Shown: in pieces, positions 17,544 through 26,186 of the stretch
Position numbering within the stretch: the first letter of the stretch is position 1
How the letters are laid out: every line of letters begins with the position of its first letter
Source of the DNA: Brachionus manjavacas
Lineage: Eukaryota; Rotifera; Eurotatoria; Ploima; Brachionidae
NCBI GenBank assembly: GCA_019054805.1
Contig: JAHQIY010000042.1
Location: 248,001-312,000, forward strand
Reading direction: 5' to 3'
Length of the DNA stretch: 64,000 nt
Made by a program: the position numbers and the translations under genes
Notes under the pieces: generated by a model
What the model saw: only the letters and a program-made list of their open reading frames with translations
Databases searched by the model: none
Told to the model about the DNA's origin: nothing

Positions 17544-18944
17544 ATGACTTACGCGCCTGTATCAGACGTTTTGAAAGGTCAGCTAGCAGTAGACAGTGAA
17601 GTAACTGTTCGTGGCTGGATCCGTTCACGTCGTGATTCCAAAGCTGGAATCTCTTTCCTTGCCATTTATGACGGCTCTTGTTTCGACCCGATTCAGGCCG
17701 TGGTCCCTAATAATCTTAATAATTACGAAGACGAAGTACTAAAGCTGACTACTGGCTGCTCTGTTGAAGTAACAGGTAAGATTGTTGAGTCTCCTGCGAA
17801 AGGTCAAGACTTCGAACTAGCAGCAACTGACGTAAAAGTTGTTGGCTGGGTTGAAGACGCAGAAACTTACCCAATGGCAAAAACACGCCACTCTATCGAA
17901 TACTTACGTGAAGTAGCACACCTACGTCCACGTACAAACGTAATCGGTGCTGTTGCACGTGTTCGTAACTGCCTGTCTCAAGCGATTCACCGCTTCTACC
18001 ACGAGCAAGGCTACTTCTGGGTATCTGCGCCGCTAATCACTGCTTCTGATGCGGAAGGTGCTGGTGAAATGTTCCGCGTATCTACGCTAGACATGGAAAA
18101 CCTGCCTCGCACTGAAAAAGGCGACGTAGATTTCAATGAAGATTTCTTCGGTAAAGAGACCTTCCTAACGGTATCTGGTCAGCTAAACGCAGAAGCATAC
18201 GCTTGTGCCCTAAGCAAAGTGTACACATTCGGCCCTACGTTCCGCGCAGAAAACTCAAACACTAGCCGCCACCTAGCTGAATTCTGGATGGTTGAACCTG
18301 AAGTTGCATTCGCTGATCTAGAAGATATCGCTAAGCTGTCTGAAGATATGCTGAAGTACGTATTCAAAGCAGTGCTTGCTGAATGTCGTGACGATCTTGA
18401 GTTCTTCGCTCAACGTATCGACAAAGAAGCAATCACTCGTCTAGAGCAGTTTGTTTCTTCTGACTTCGCTCAAGTTGACTACACTGACGCAATCCAAATC
18501 CTTCTGGATTCTGGTCGTGAGTTCGAATTCCCTGTTGAATGGGGTATCGATATGTCTTCTGAGCACGAGCGTTTCCTAGCAGAAGAACACTTCAAAGCAC
18601 CTGTTATCGTTAAGAACTACCCGAAAGACATCAAAGCTTTCTACATGCGTTCTAACGACGATGGTAAAACAGTTGCTGCGATGGACGTTCTAGCACCAGG
18701 CATCGGTGAGATCATCGGTGGTGCTCAACGTGAAGAGCGTTTAGACGTACTGGATGCTCGTATGCGCGAAATGGGTATCGACCCTGAACACATGAGCTGG
18801 TACCGTGACCTGCGTAAATACGGCACTGTGCCACACGCTGGCTTCGGTCTAGGTTTTGAGCGTCTAGTCTCTTACGTAACGGGTATGGGCAACGTTCGTG
18901 ACGTGATTCCATTCCCACGTACGCCACGCTCTGCAAACTTCTAA
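17544..18944 (+). CDS. asnS: Asparaginyl-tRNA synthetase
   Basis: Class IIb aminoacyl-tRNA synthetase that charges tRNA-Asn. N-terminal OB-fold anticodon-binding domain ([20 protein letters not shown]), then the catalytic core with motif 2 [17 protein letters not shown] and motif 3 [13 protein letters not shown]. Starting at ATG 17544 ([12 protein letters not shown]) gives 466 residues, the E. coli length. An in-frame ATG at 17526 would add six residues but would place the GGAG of the leader inside the gene. Confidence 0.96.
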   Translation: MTYAPVSDVLKGQLAVDSEVTVRGWIRSRRDSKAGISFLAIYDGSCFDPIQAVVPNNLNNYEDEVLKLTTGCSVEVTGKIVESPAKGQDFELAATDVKVVGWVEDAETYPMAKTRHSIEYLREVAHLRPRTNVIGAVARVRNCLSQAIHRFYHEQGYFWVSAPLITASDAEGAGEMFRVSTLDMENLPRTEKGDVDFNEDFFGKETFLTVSGQLNAEAYACALSKVYTFGPTFRAENSNTSRHLAEFWMVEPEVAFADLEDIAKLSEDMLKYVFKAVLAECRDDLEFFAQRIDKEAITRLEQFVSSDFAQVDYTDAIQILLDSGREFEFPVEWGIDMSSEHERFLAEEHFKAPVIVKNYPKDIKAFYMRSNDDGKTVAAMDVLAPGIGEIIGGAQREERLDVLDARMREMGIDPEHMSWYRDLRKYGTVPHAGFGLGFERLVSYVTGMGNVRDVIPFPRTPRSANF

Positions 18945-18964
18945 ATCGAAGTTAAGAACAGCAA

Positions 18965-18990
18965 AAGCCTCCGAAATCGGAGGCTTTTTT
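18965..18990 (+). terminator. asnS terminator
   Basis: AAGCCTCCG (18965-18973) pairs with CGGAGGCTT (18978-18986) around AAAT, followed by a T-run. Confidence 0.92.
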
Positions 18991-19073
18991 GTATCTATCA
19001 AATACGCAAACCTTCCCTGCTTGGATCATAATTAATACTGTGACGCAGTATGATCACAGTGAGGAAGATTGTT

Positions 19074-19265
19074 ATGAGAGTATTCAGACTCGATGACTTG
19101 TCTTATAACGGAAGACACGAACATTCAATGGATTGGGATCATCCCTCTGGAAGCCAACCTTATTATTGGCACCCTGACTGGCTACAAAATGCCGAGGACC
19201 TAATGGGAATCTATCCTAGCGACTCAGATCCTTCTGTTAGCCATCCGGACAATGTCAGAAACTAA
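19074..19265 (+). CDS. Small protein with PYYWHPDWL motif (A)
   Basis: 63 residues, unknown function. The start at 19074 is chosen because GAGGA lies eight bases upstream; an in-frame ATG at 19050 has no ribosome-binding site. The middle holds PSGSQPYYWHPDWLQNAEDL, closely matched in the small protein at 21180-21479, so the two are paralogues. No signal peptide or membrane segment; acidic and rich in His and Trp. A strong terminator follows. I do not recognise a described family. Confidence 0.75.
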   Translation: MRVFRLDDLSYNGRHEHSMDWDHPSGSQPYYWHPDWLQNAEDLMGIYPSDSDPSVSHPDNVRN

Positions 19266-19276
19266 CGGCCAAAAAG

Positions 19277-19305
19277 AGGGCTAACCATTTTTGGGTTAGC
19301 CCTTT
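19277..19305 (+). terminator. Terminator after small protein A
   Basis: AGGGCTAACC (19277-19286) pairs with GGTTAGCCCT (19294-19303), followed by a short T-run. Confidence 0.8.
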
Positions 19306-19311
19306 CACAAC

Positions 19312-19521
19312 TCACTCTATGCTATCGGTTTTGGCTGCGTATCGAATTCCATATAAACAGATGGCAAACATAACAAATGGTATGGCTGCTGCCGTGTATT
19401 CAGTCCACGCTAAAGTGGCAAAAGACTTCGCCAAAATTAGGTGACCAAACACCAGTAGACTCGCGCAAATTATCGCGACAAACACCAAACGGTACTCATG
19501 TTTATAACGTCGTTTTTCCAT
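19312..19521 (-). CDS. Small two-helix membrane protein, unknown function
   Basis: 69 residues with a basic N-terminus (EKRRYKHEYR) and two hydrophobic segments at about 12-31 and 40-60, so probably an inner-membrane hairpin with both ends in the cytoplasm. GAGGGG lies six bases before the ATG, which supports translation. It lies just downstream of the MocR-type regulator on the same strand, with an 82-base gap. I do not recognise a family. Confidence 0.7.
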   Translation of the reverse strand: MEKRRYKHEYRLVFVAIICASLLVFGHLILAKSFATLAWTEYTAAAIPFVMFAICLYGIRYAAKTDSIE

Positions 19522-19603
19522 AACTAACCCCTCGCAATAGCAATGGGGTTATTTCACCACAGTTTGTTTCAGGCCTAACGGTACAGTTGAACCGAAAAAC
19601 GCC

Positions 19604-20992
19604 CTAGCAGTTAACTAACTGCCCTATTTTTTTGAGCGCGCTCTCAACCTTATCAGTCAGTTCGAAGGAGATGTTGATACGCATACAGTTCTGAAATTGA
19701 GTGTTGGCGGCAAACAGATTGCCATACGCGATTGAGATGTCGGATTTCTTCAATTCTTGGTAGATAAGGTAAGTATCAATCACCGACTCAAACTCAAGCC
19801 AGAGAAAATACCCCCCTTCGGGCTTCTGCACCGCAACAACACCCGGTAAACACCTATTTATCCAGCTAAGATATTCTTTCTGCCTTGTATGCAATTGCTT
19901 ACGAAGTTTTCGTAAGTGATTGTCATAACTTTCGAATTGAAGGTAATGAGCAACACCTTGTTGAATAGGTGAACTTGCCGATAACGTCGAAGTAAGCTGT
20001 TGCTTCTGTAACCTGTCACTCAAAGTTCTATTAACTACCCACCCTATTCGGTAGCCGGGACAAAGTGATTTAGACAGAGAACCACACAGCAACACTTGGT
20101 CTTGGTCATCCCAATACTTTAGTGGGTACGGTTTACGCTCCTCGAAATGCAATTCTGCATAGACATCGTCTTCAATTAGGTAGACATCATATTGGTTTGC
20201 CAGCTCAACCACTGATCGTTTGGACGCATCGCTTAATGAGGCACCGGTCGGGTTTTGATAGTTCGCCATTAACCAACAGGCTTTCACATCGTTTTGGCTA
20301 AATGCCTGCTCAAGCTGTGGTAGTTCTATCCCAGTTGAAGAATTGACGGGCACTTGAATTACATTGAGCTTTAACCGCTCTACCGCTTGTAAAGCGCCAT
20401 AGAAGGTAGGCGTTTCAATCACAACCGTATCGCCCGGTTCACAGACAACCTGCAAGCTAAGATTCAGCGCCTCCATGGCTCCCGAAGTCAGCACAATATC
20501 TTCATGGGACACTGTAACTCCATGAGTTATATAGCGCTGAGCAATCATTCTCCTTAACGCTTCATTACCCGGTGGTAAATTTTGTATCACACTTTCTGCT
20601 GGGACTTTTCTACCCGCACTGGCTAAATGGCGGTTGAGCGATTGAAGAGGAAACAAATCAGGTGTGGGAAAGGCGGAACCAAACGCGACCGCTGCTTGAT
20701 TATTACTTTTTAGAAACTCGTAGAGTTCGTCATTGTATTCACTTCGAACAGTCGGCTGAGATCTTTCTCGTTGACCATTTTCGATGGCTGACGTAACAAA
20801 GTAACCAGACTGCGGTTTCGCCTTGATCCACCCTTCTGATTCAAGCAGTTGATATGCTTGCAACACGGTCGCTGAACTGACCGAAAAGCTTTTGCTTGCT
20901 GCACGAAGGGACGGGATTTTTTCCCCGGAACGCCACGTGTTATCGATTATCTGTTGCTTTAATTTTTCTGCTAATTGCTGGTAGCGATTCAT
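19604..20992 (-). CDS. MocR-type (GntR/aminotransferase) transcriptional regulator
   Basis: 462 residues from the ATG at 20992, where GAGGGA lies just upstream; the longer in-frame start at 21040 would prefix residues not typical of the family. Residues 1-75 are a GntR winged helix (GEKIPSLRAASKSFSVSSATVLQAYQLLE). Residues about 95-460 are a fold-type I aminotransferase-like domain with NYQNPTGASLSD and the PLP lysine in GSLSKSLCPGYRIGWV. MocR proteins usually regulate a neighbouring gene in response to PLP or an amino compound. The divergent small protein gene at 21180 is the obvious candidate target; this is inference. Confidence 0.9.
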   Translation of the reverse strand: MNRYQQLAEKLKQQIIDNTWRSGEKIPSLRAASKSFSVSSATVLQAYQLLESEGWIKAKPQSGYFVTSAIENGQRERSQPTVRSEYNDELYEFLKSNNQAAVAFGSAFPTPDLFPLQSLNRHLASAGRKVPAESVIQNLPPGNEALRRMIAQRYITHGVTVSHEDIVLTSGAMEALNLSLQVVCEPGDTVVIETPTFYGALQAVERLKLNVIQVPVNSSTGIELPQLEQAFSQNDVKACWLMANYQNPTGASLSDASKRSVVELANQYDVYLIEDDVYAELHFEERKPYPLKYWDDQDQVLLCGSLSKSLCPGYRIGWVVNRTLSDRLQKQQLTSTLSASSPIQQGVAHYLQFESYDNHLRKLRKQLHTRQKEYLSWINRCLPGVVAVQKPEGGYFLWLEFESVIDTYLIYQELKKSDISIAYGNLFAANTQFQNCMRINISFELTDKVESALKKIGQLVNC

Positions 20993-21092
20993 AGTTCCCT
21001 CATCATTGCCCAGCAAAGATACCATAGTCAGAAGAATCATGGGCTTACAAGCTTCTCACTCTAAGGCTTTGTTTTTAGCGAACCCTGTTTGT

Positions 21093-21124
21093 AGAGTTTA
21101 ATCACATTAAATATTAAAAACTCT
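21093..21124. promoter_or_regulatory. Nested inverted repeats between MocR and small protein B
   Basis: AGAGTTT (21093-21099) pairs with AAACTCT (21118-21124), and inside it TTTAAT-CAC-ATTAAA (21097-21111) is a perfect palindrome. Position in the divergent promoter region makes it a candidate MocR operator. Confidence 0.35.
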
Positions 21125-21179
21125 GTTACATTTATCAGGTAATAGTGATCCAAACAACCTTACATAAGGGATGATAATA

Positions 21180-21479
21180 ATGAAAAAATACGATTCGTCA
21201 CATATCGAGTACAAAGGCGAAAGCAACGGTGTACATAGTTGGACAACACCTTCTGGCCAACCGTATTACTGGCACCCTGATTGGCTACACATTGCGGAAG
21301 ATGCGACTGGCTCACACCCAAAGCAAGACATTGAAGTGACAGACGGTGAACAAGCGACTGAGAAGCACGCTGCGAAAGCGATTCTCTCCTACCTAAACAA
21401 GTGGGCAGCAGACAAACTGGGCAAAAATCCGGACATCGAAACAAACGCTATTGAATCTCAGATGAACCTCAAAAAGTAA
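21180..21479 (+). CDS. Small protein with PYYWHPDWL motif (B)
   Basis: 99 residues from the ATG at 21180 (AAGGG nine bases upstream; the ATG at 21171 directly abuts AAGGG and is less likely). Residues about 25-45 read PSGQPYYWHPDWLHIAED, matching small protein A at 19074-19265; the preceding HSW/HSM positions also align. The C-terminal half is helical and charged (AAKAILSYLNKWAADKLG) and absent from A. It is divergent from the MocR regulator. Unknown function, soluble, no signal peptide. A short GCGCACC/GGTGCGC hairpin follows (21488-21507). Confidence 0.78.
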   Translation: MKKYDSSHIEYKGESNGVHSWTTPSGQPYYWHPDWLHIAEDATGSHPKQDIEVTDGEQATEKHAAKAILSYLNKWAADKLGKNPDIETNAIESQMNLKK

Positions 21480-21687
21480 ACCTCAGTGCGCACCTTAAAG
21501 GGTGCGCGCTTGCTTCTTACCCGCTCTCATCCTAAACCTAGTACTAAAGTTGCAAAAATGTATCAATAGACGAAACAAATCGATAGAATGCTCGGTCATT
21601 TATTACATAGACAAATCTATTACTCCGTTTTCATATTTGTCTACAGGCTAGTTTTCGTCATATTGATAATGATATAAAGGCTTTGAC

Positions 21688-23178
21688 ATGGTTAACTCAC
21701 ATTACAATGCGTCTTTGACCCTAAAGCTGTATGCACTTGCAGCTGTGGTTTTCGGTCTTTATGGTGGTCGCGTCTGCCCGATGTTGGAAACTCTGACATC
21801 TACAGAGCTCTTCACACATGTAGCAGTCACATTTGGTGCTGTTTATCTGTTGCGTCATTTGGTCCTTCAGCAGCACACACTTGTTAAAGAACAAAAGCAC
21901 GCACAGTTAGATACCACGCTTATGTTTTTTGGCAGCTTGATACTTGCCACCTTCTATAACGTCTATTATGACTTTCCTCTCGACAGCAATCTTAAAGTTC
22001 TGTTCGGAATGAGCTTGTTCGGTTTCTTTACCGGCTTACTGCTGCAACTCGATTCTAAAATCAAATGCTTCGATAGTTTAAACAGCGCGGAGCGTTACCA
22101 ATTTGAACTCAGTGGTGAACGACAATCCATGGTTAAGCAGATGATTTTTCTCATTAGCCTGCTGTTAATCACATTGACCTCAATGCTTGCTATGGTTGCC
22201 GTTAAAGACATCTTTTGGCTTGAGCATAATCCCGAGCGAATATTAGATGGCACTGGTAAGGTCAGCGTCATAAAAGAGTTTATTTATATCTCCATTGTGC
22301 TTGGCGCTTATGTCATCGCTATCATGGTTCAATGGAGCAAGCTAATGCGAAAAGTGTTGAGTGCTCAAGAGTGCTCACTCATAGAGGTCGCTAACGGAAA
22401 CATTTCTAAACGTGTTCCTATCTTCGAACACGATGAGTTAGGCTCAATGGCTTCTCTGACCAACCAAATGCTTGATAGTTTAGAGTCGTCGCAAGATGAA
22501 GTAAAAACTACGCGCGACGTCGCCATTGTCAGCCTATCAGCACTTGCTGAATCACGTGACAATGAAACCGGTGCCCATATTCTTCGTACTCAAGAATATG
22601 TCCGAGCGTTGGCAAAATATCTGTCTCAGTTTGAAGTACACAAACCTTTACTGACTGAAAACTATATCGAGCTACTCTACAAATCCGCTCCACTGCATGA
22701 TGTAGGTAAAGTCGGTATCCCCGACAATATCCTTCTCAAGCCGGGCAAACTCACTGATGAAGAGTTTGAAATAATGAAGCGTCATCCCGAAATCGGAGCC
22801 AAAGCCCTCTCAATGGCTGAAGGGCAGCTCGGTAGCAACTCATTCCTACAGCTCGCTAAAGAGATCTCCTTAACTCACCATGAAAAATGGAACGGCAGTG
22901 GCTACCCTAACGGGCTTAAAGGGGAAGAAATACCGCTTTCAGGGCGATTGATGGCACTAGCGGATGTTTATGATGCACTCATTTCTGAACGTGTATACAA
23001 AAAAGCATTTAGTCATGAGAAAGCAAAGTCTATTATTCTCGAAGGCAACAAAGTCCACTTTGATCCACAGATCGTTGAAGCATTCCTCGCTATTGAAGAC
23101 GAGTTTGTCGCCATTGCTCATAAATATCGAGAGCTAGAAGCTAAGGAAAACGAACTAGAGCAATTGATGCACGCATAA
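21688..23178 (+). CDS. Membrane HD-GYP c-di-GMP phosphodiesterase
   Basis: 496 residues. Several hydrophobic segments in the first 220 residues form a membrane sensor region, followed by a HAMP-like linker (about 215-270) and an HD-GYP domain (about 285-490). Active-site motifs are complete: HILRTQEY, the HD pair in PLHDVGKVGIPD, HHEKWNGSGYPNGLKGEEIP (the GYP motif) and LADVYDAL. HD-GYP enzymes hydrolyse c-di-GMP to pGpG or GMP. A monocistronic gene; a terminator follows at 23211-23245. Confidence 0.92.
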   Translation: MVNSHYNASLTLKLYALAAVVFGLYGGRVCPMLETLTSTELFTHVAVTFGAVYLLRHLVLQQHTLVKEQKHAQLDTTLMFFGSLILATFYNVYYDFPLDSNLKVLFGMSLFGFFTGLLLQLDSKIKCFDSLNSAERYQFELSGERQSMVKQMIFLISLLLITLTSMLAMVAVKDIFWLEHNPERILDGTGKVSVIKEFIYISIVLGAYVIAIMVQWSKLMRKVLSAQECSLIEVANGNISKRVPIFEHDELGSMASLTNQMLDSLESSQDEVKTTRDVAIVSLSALAESRDNETGAHILRTQEYVRALAKYLSQFEVHKPLLTENYIELLYKSAPLHDVGKVGIPDNILLKPGKLTDEEFEIMKRHPEIGAKALSMAEGQLGSNSFLQLAKEISLTHHEKWNGSGYPNGLKGEEIPLSGRLMALADVYDALISERVYKKAFSHEKAKSIILEGNKVHFDPQIVEAFLAIEDEFVAIAHKYRELEAKENELEQLMHA

Positions 23179-23210
23179 TAGGTACTAGACCTCTTCATTT
23201 TTCTGCATTT

Positions 23211-23245
23211 AAAGTCCCTTTACTTCGAAAATAAAGGGACTTTTC
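23211..23245 (+). terminator. Terminator after the HD-GYP gene
   Basis: AAAGTCCCTTTA (23211-23222) pairs perfectly with TAAAGGGACTTT (23232-23243) and ends in T. Confidence 0.85.
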
Positions 23246-23318
23246 ATATTAAAAACTTGGCTTAAACAAAATCCTCACCAAATTACGACGCTTTTTTAAA
23301 TTTTCTTCACTTTCGCTG

Positions 23319-23366
23319 TTGTTTCACTCTACGTAGAAAGGTATAAATAACCGAGTTACTTATACC
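23319..23366 (+). promoter_or_regulatory. aspC promoter overlapped by an imperfect palindrome
   Basis: TTGTTT (23319-23324), a 17-base spacer and TATAAA (23342-23347) fit a sigma-70 promoter. GGTATAAATAAC (23340-23351) and GTTACTTATACC (23355-23366) are complementary at 11 of 12 positions, covering the -10 region and start site. A repressor site or a 5' RNA hairpin are both possible. Confidence 0.5.
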
Positions 23367-23395
23367 TATCCCTTCGATAAACATGGATGACCATT

Positions 23396-24586
23396 ATGTT
23401 TGAAAAAGTAGTCGCTGCTCCCGCAGACCCTATTCTTGGCCTAACTGAAGAATTTAAGAAAGACGCTCGTGCTGAAAAGATTAACCTTGGCGTGGGTATC
23501 TACAAAAATGAACAAGGTGAAACCCCTGTTCTAGCAACCGTTAAAAAAGCGGAAGCGGCACTTATTGAAACAGAAAAGACCAAGTCTTACCTAACTATCG
23601 AAGGTACTGCTGAGTACGCTTTAGCAGTTCAAAAACTTCTTTTTGGCAATGACGCAGAAATCGTCGCCAACAAGCGTGGTAAAACGGCGCAAGCTCCAGG
23701 TGGTACTGGTGCACTTCGCGTTGCTGGTGAGTTTATTAAACGCCAACTGGGTGAAGTAAAGATTTGGATCAGTAACCCAACTTGGGCTAACCACAACGGT
23801 GTCTTTGCTGCAGCAGGTATCGAGACTGCGCAGTACAGCTACTACAATGCTGAAACTAAAGACAAAGATTTCGCTTCTATGGTTGCCGATCTAGAGCAAG
23901 CATCTGAAGGCGATGTCGTTCTTCTTCACGGCTGCTGCCATAACCCAACAGGTATCGACCCAACAGCAGAAGAGTGGGAAACACTGGCTAAGCTTGTTGC
24001 AGACAAAAAGCTTCTTCCACTATTCGACTTCGCTTACCAAGGTTTTGCTAAAGGCGTTGAAGAAGATGCAGCGGGTCTTCGTATCTTTGCTCAGTACAAC
24101 AAAGAGATTCTAGTCGCGAGCTCTTTCTCAAAGAACTTCGGTCTATACAATGAGCGCGTAGGTGCATTTACACTCGTCGCAGAGTCAGGAGAAGTGGCAA
24201 CGACAGCCTTCTCACAAGTGAAAGCAATCATCCGCTCAATCTACTCTAACCCACCAGCACACGGCAGCGCAGTAGTAACTCACATCCTGAACAATGCCGA
24301 TCTACGTGCAGAGTGGGAAGCTGAAGTGAAAGAGATGCGTGATCGTATTCAGGAAATGCGTGAACTATTCGTGGCAACACTAAAAGAACAAGGCGTTGAC
24401 GCTGACTTTAGCTTCATCGAACGTCAAAATGGCATGTTCTCATTCTCTGGCCTGACTAAAGAGCAAGTTACTCGCCTTAAAGAGGAATTCGCAATTTACA
24501 TCGTAGGTTCTGGCCGTATCAGTGTAGCGGGTATGACGAAAGCTAACATGCTTCCACTTTGTAAAGGTATTGCTGCGGTTCTATAA
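23396..24586 (+). CDS. aspC: Aspartate/aromatic aminotransferase
   Basis: PLP enzyme that transaminates aspartate, and probably aromatic amino acids, with 2-oxoglutarate. 396 residues from the ATG at 23396 ([15 protein letters not shown]), the same length and start as E. coli AspC; the ATG at 23387 would add three residues. Motifs: [14 protein letters not shown], the PLP lysine in [16 protein letters not shown], and [12 protein letters not shown] separate transcript with its own promoter and terminator. Confidence 0.94.
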   Translation: MFEKVVAAPADPILGLTEEFKKDARAEKINLGVGIYKNEQGETPVLATVKKAEAALIETEKTKSYLTIEGTAEYALAVQKLLFGNDAEIVANKRGKTAQAPGGTGALRVAGEFIKRQLGEVKIWISNPTWANHNGVFAAAGIETAQYSYYNAETKDKDFASMVADLEQASEGDVVLLHGCCHNPTGIDPTAEEWETLAKLVADKKLLPLFDFAYQGFAKGVEEDAAGLRIFAQYNKEILVASSFSKNFGLYNERVGAFTLVAESGEVATTAFSQVKAIIRSIYSNPPAHGSAVVTHILNNADLRAEWEAEVKEMRDRIQEMRELFVATLKEQGVDADFSFIERQNGMFSFSGLTKEQVTRLKEEFAIYIVGSGRISVAGMTKANMLPLCKGIAAVL

Positions 24587-24605
24587 CAGCTCACCTTCAA
24601 AGACC

Positions 24606-24634
24606 AAAAAGCCAGCTATCTAGCTGGCTTTTTA
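24606..24634. terminator. Bidirectional terminator after aspC
   Basis: A perfect 13-bp stem, 24606-24618 with 24621-24633 (core GCCAGCTA), with A and T runs on both sides. It serves aspC and the convergent outer-membrane gene. Confidence 0.92.
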
Positions 24635-24645
24635 CTTTTATTGGT

Positions 24646-25299
24646 TTAGAAAAGATATCTCAGAGAAATCCCGCCTTCATTGGTGGTGGCACTGCCTTTG
24701 ATTCTTGCGGTTTCAAAGTCGCCGTTTCTATGGGTATAAAAAGCACCTACCGTAAATCGCTCTGCAAACTGATAGTCAGCTCTTACGTTAAACAGCGTTT
24801 CTTCCAACAAGTCGGTGTAGTTAAACTCTCCTCGCCCTGCCAACTCCCATTTCTCAGTCAGCGCATACTTAAGCTCTAAACTCGCTCCAATCGAAGGCTT
24901 GCTATCACTAAACAGCTTTTCTTCAGTACTATCAAGAGTTTGTTTTGCCCACAAATAACCTACTTTGGCGCCCGCAATGACATCAAGCTTGTCCGTCACC
25001 GGATAACGATAAGCAACGCCAGGTAACAAAGTATAGAGCTCTGTTGTAACATCTTTCGGATGTATAAACCTTGCAGAGTAGTCGAGCGTAAATAGAATGT
25101 TTTCGCTCCATACATAGTTACCACCCACCGCTAGAGCAGTCGCATTGTTATCACTGCCCAAACTTTCATTTAGCGACCCGGAGCTTAAATCTGCGTAGAG
25201 GAAATCATAGTTTAGTTCGTTTATTTTATTGGGTTCTGCGGCATGCACCGAGCTAGCTAAGAGTAAAGGGGCTAATATCCAACGGTACTTCAATTCCAT
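24646..25299 (-). CDS. Outer-membrane beta-barrel protein
   Basis: 217 residues. Signal peptide with core WILAPLLLASSVHA, predicted cleavage before AEPNK. The mature part is a run of amphipathic beta strands with aromatic girdle residues and ends in ISLRYLF, the terminal aromatic typical of BAM-dependent barrels. It belongs to the general OmpA-like/porin-like small barrels; no substrate can be assigned. The region upstream (25300-25593) shows no gene. Confidence 0.8.
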   Translation of the reverse strand: MELKYRWILAPLLLASSVHAAEPNKINELNYDFLYADLSSGSLNESLGSDNNATALAVGGNYVWSENILFTLDYSARFIHPKDVTTELYTLLPGVAYRYPVTDKLDVIAGAKVGYLWAKQTLDSTEEKLFSDSKPSIGASLELKYALTEKWELAGRGEFNYTDLLEETLFNVRADYQFAERFTVGAFYTHRNGDFETARIKGSATTNEGGISLRYLF

Positions 25300-25513
25300 T
25301 ATGACCTCTTAAGTCCATATACTGCACAAATTAACGGCGGCAAGCTTTCCTATGTCGAGGTAAGATTAGCGGCCAATTTTTCCTACCAGAATCCGCGTTA
25401 GATACTGGGTATGTGATTTATATTGATAAGAAAATATAGAACAAGTAAGCGTCAAGTTACTGAATAAATTGTGAGAATTATGATCTTGTACGAATTCAAA
25501 TGCTCATATAGCG

Positions 25514-25539
25514 AAAAAGATCTCATGTGAGATCTTTTT
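25514..25539. terminator. Palindromic terminator-like hairpin downstream of the 125-residue orphan gene
   Basis: A 12-bp perfect stem, 25514-25525 with 25528-25539 (core GATCTCA), flanked by A and T runs, 55 bases beyond the stop of the minus-strand gene at 25594. Confidence 0.75.
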
Positions 25540-25593
25540 CCGATAAGGATGGGCAATCGAGACTAGTGATGGTTTGTTGAAAAAATAGTCTTA

Positions 25594-25971
25594 CTACAGT
25601 TTGATAATTAGCTCGTCTTGGGACAAGAGCGTGATATCTGCTTTGGATTTGGTTTTCAGTCGTTCGAGTAGCTCTACATCCAACTCGTAAGGCATAACGA
25701 GCTTGAGCTCTTCTACCCCTTCACTCTTTGCTAGCTGAAGCAGCGTAGCAATATTTGATTCATCACTACGATTCGCCGATAGCGATTTCATAGCTTGATC
25801 CCACAAGCGATCTTCAACCGATAGCGTCTCTTTTATCGTATTCTTCCAAGCAAGGCTGAATATCGGAGCAAACGTGCTCATCGCTTCCAAGAAAGTCCAT
25901 TTCTTACTACAAGAAGCACCGAGAAAAGAAGTATAGTCGAATACAACACTTGTCTTGCCTAGATGTTCCAT
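25594..25971 (-). CDS. Hypothetical cytoplasmic protein
   Basis: 125 residues with no signal peptide or membrane segment. A GGGGGAT-type Shine-Dalgarno precedes the ATG and a terminator follows, so it is very likely a real single-gene unit. The sequence has a Cys/Ser-rich N-terminal part (FLGASCSKKW) and a C-terminal alpha/beta stretch (LKLVMPYELDVELLERLKTK). The C-terminus resembles short-chain regulator folds only superficially. I do not recognise a family. Confidence 0.72.
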   Translation of the reverse strand: MEHLGKTSVVFDYTSFLGASCSKKWTFLEAMSTFAPIFSLAWKNTIKETLSVEDRLWDQAMKSLSANRSDESNIATLLQLAKSEGVEELKLVMPYELDVELLERLKTKSKADITLLSQDELIIKL

Positions 25972-26186
25972 ATCATCCCCCGTAATATCGGCAACACAGT
26001 GTACTCAATATCCTAGATCAAACTGGTTATAGCAATAGGATATAAAACAATGGTCTTTTATACCCTAATTCTGTTTTAAAAAGCTATATAAAAACCAATG
26101 CGGTAACAAAATGTGTACAATAAAATGATATAAGGAACCGGTTGCTTAATATTTTAGATACCAAATAATATCTTGTTCCCTAAACA

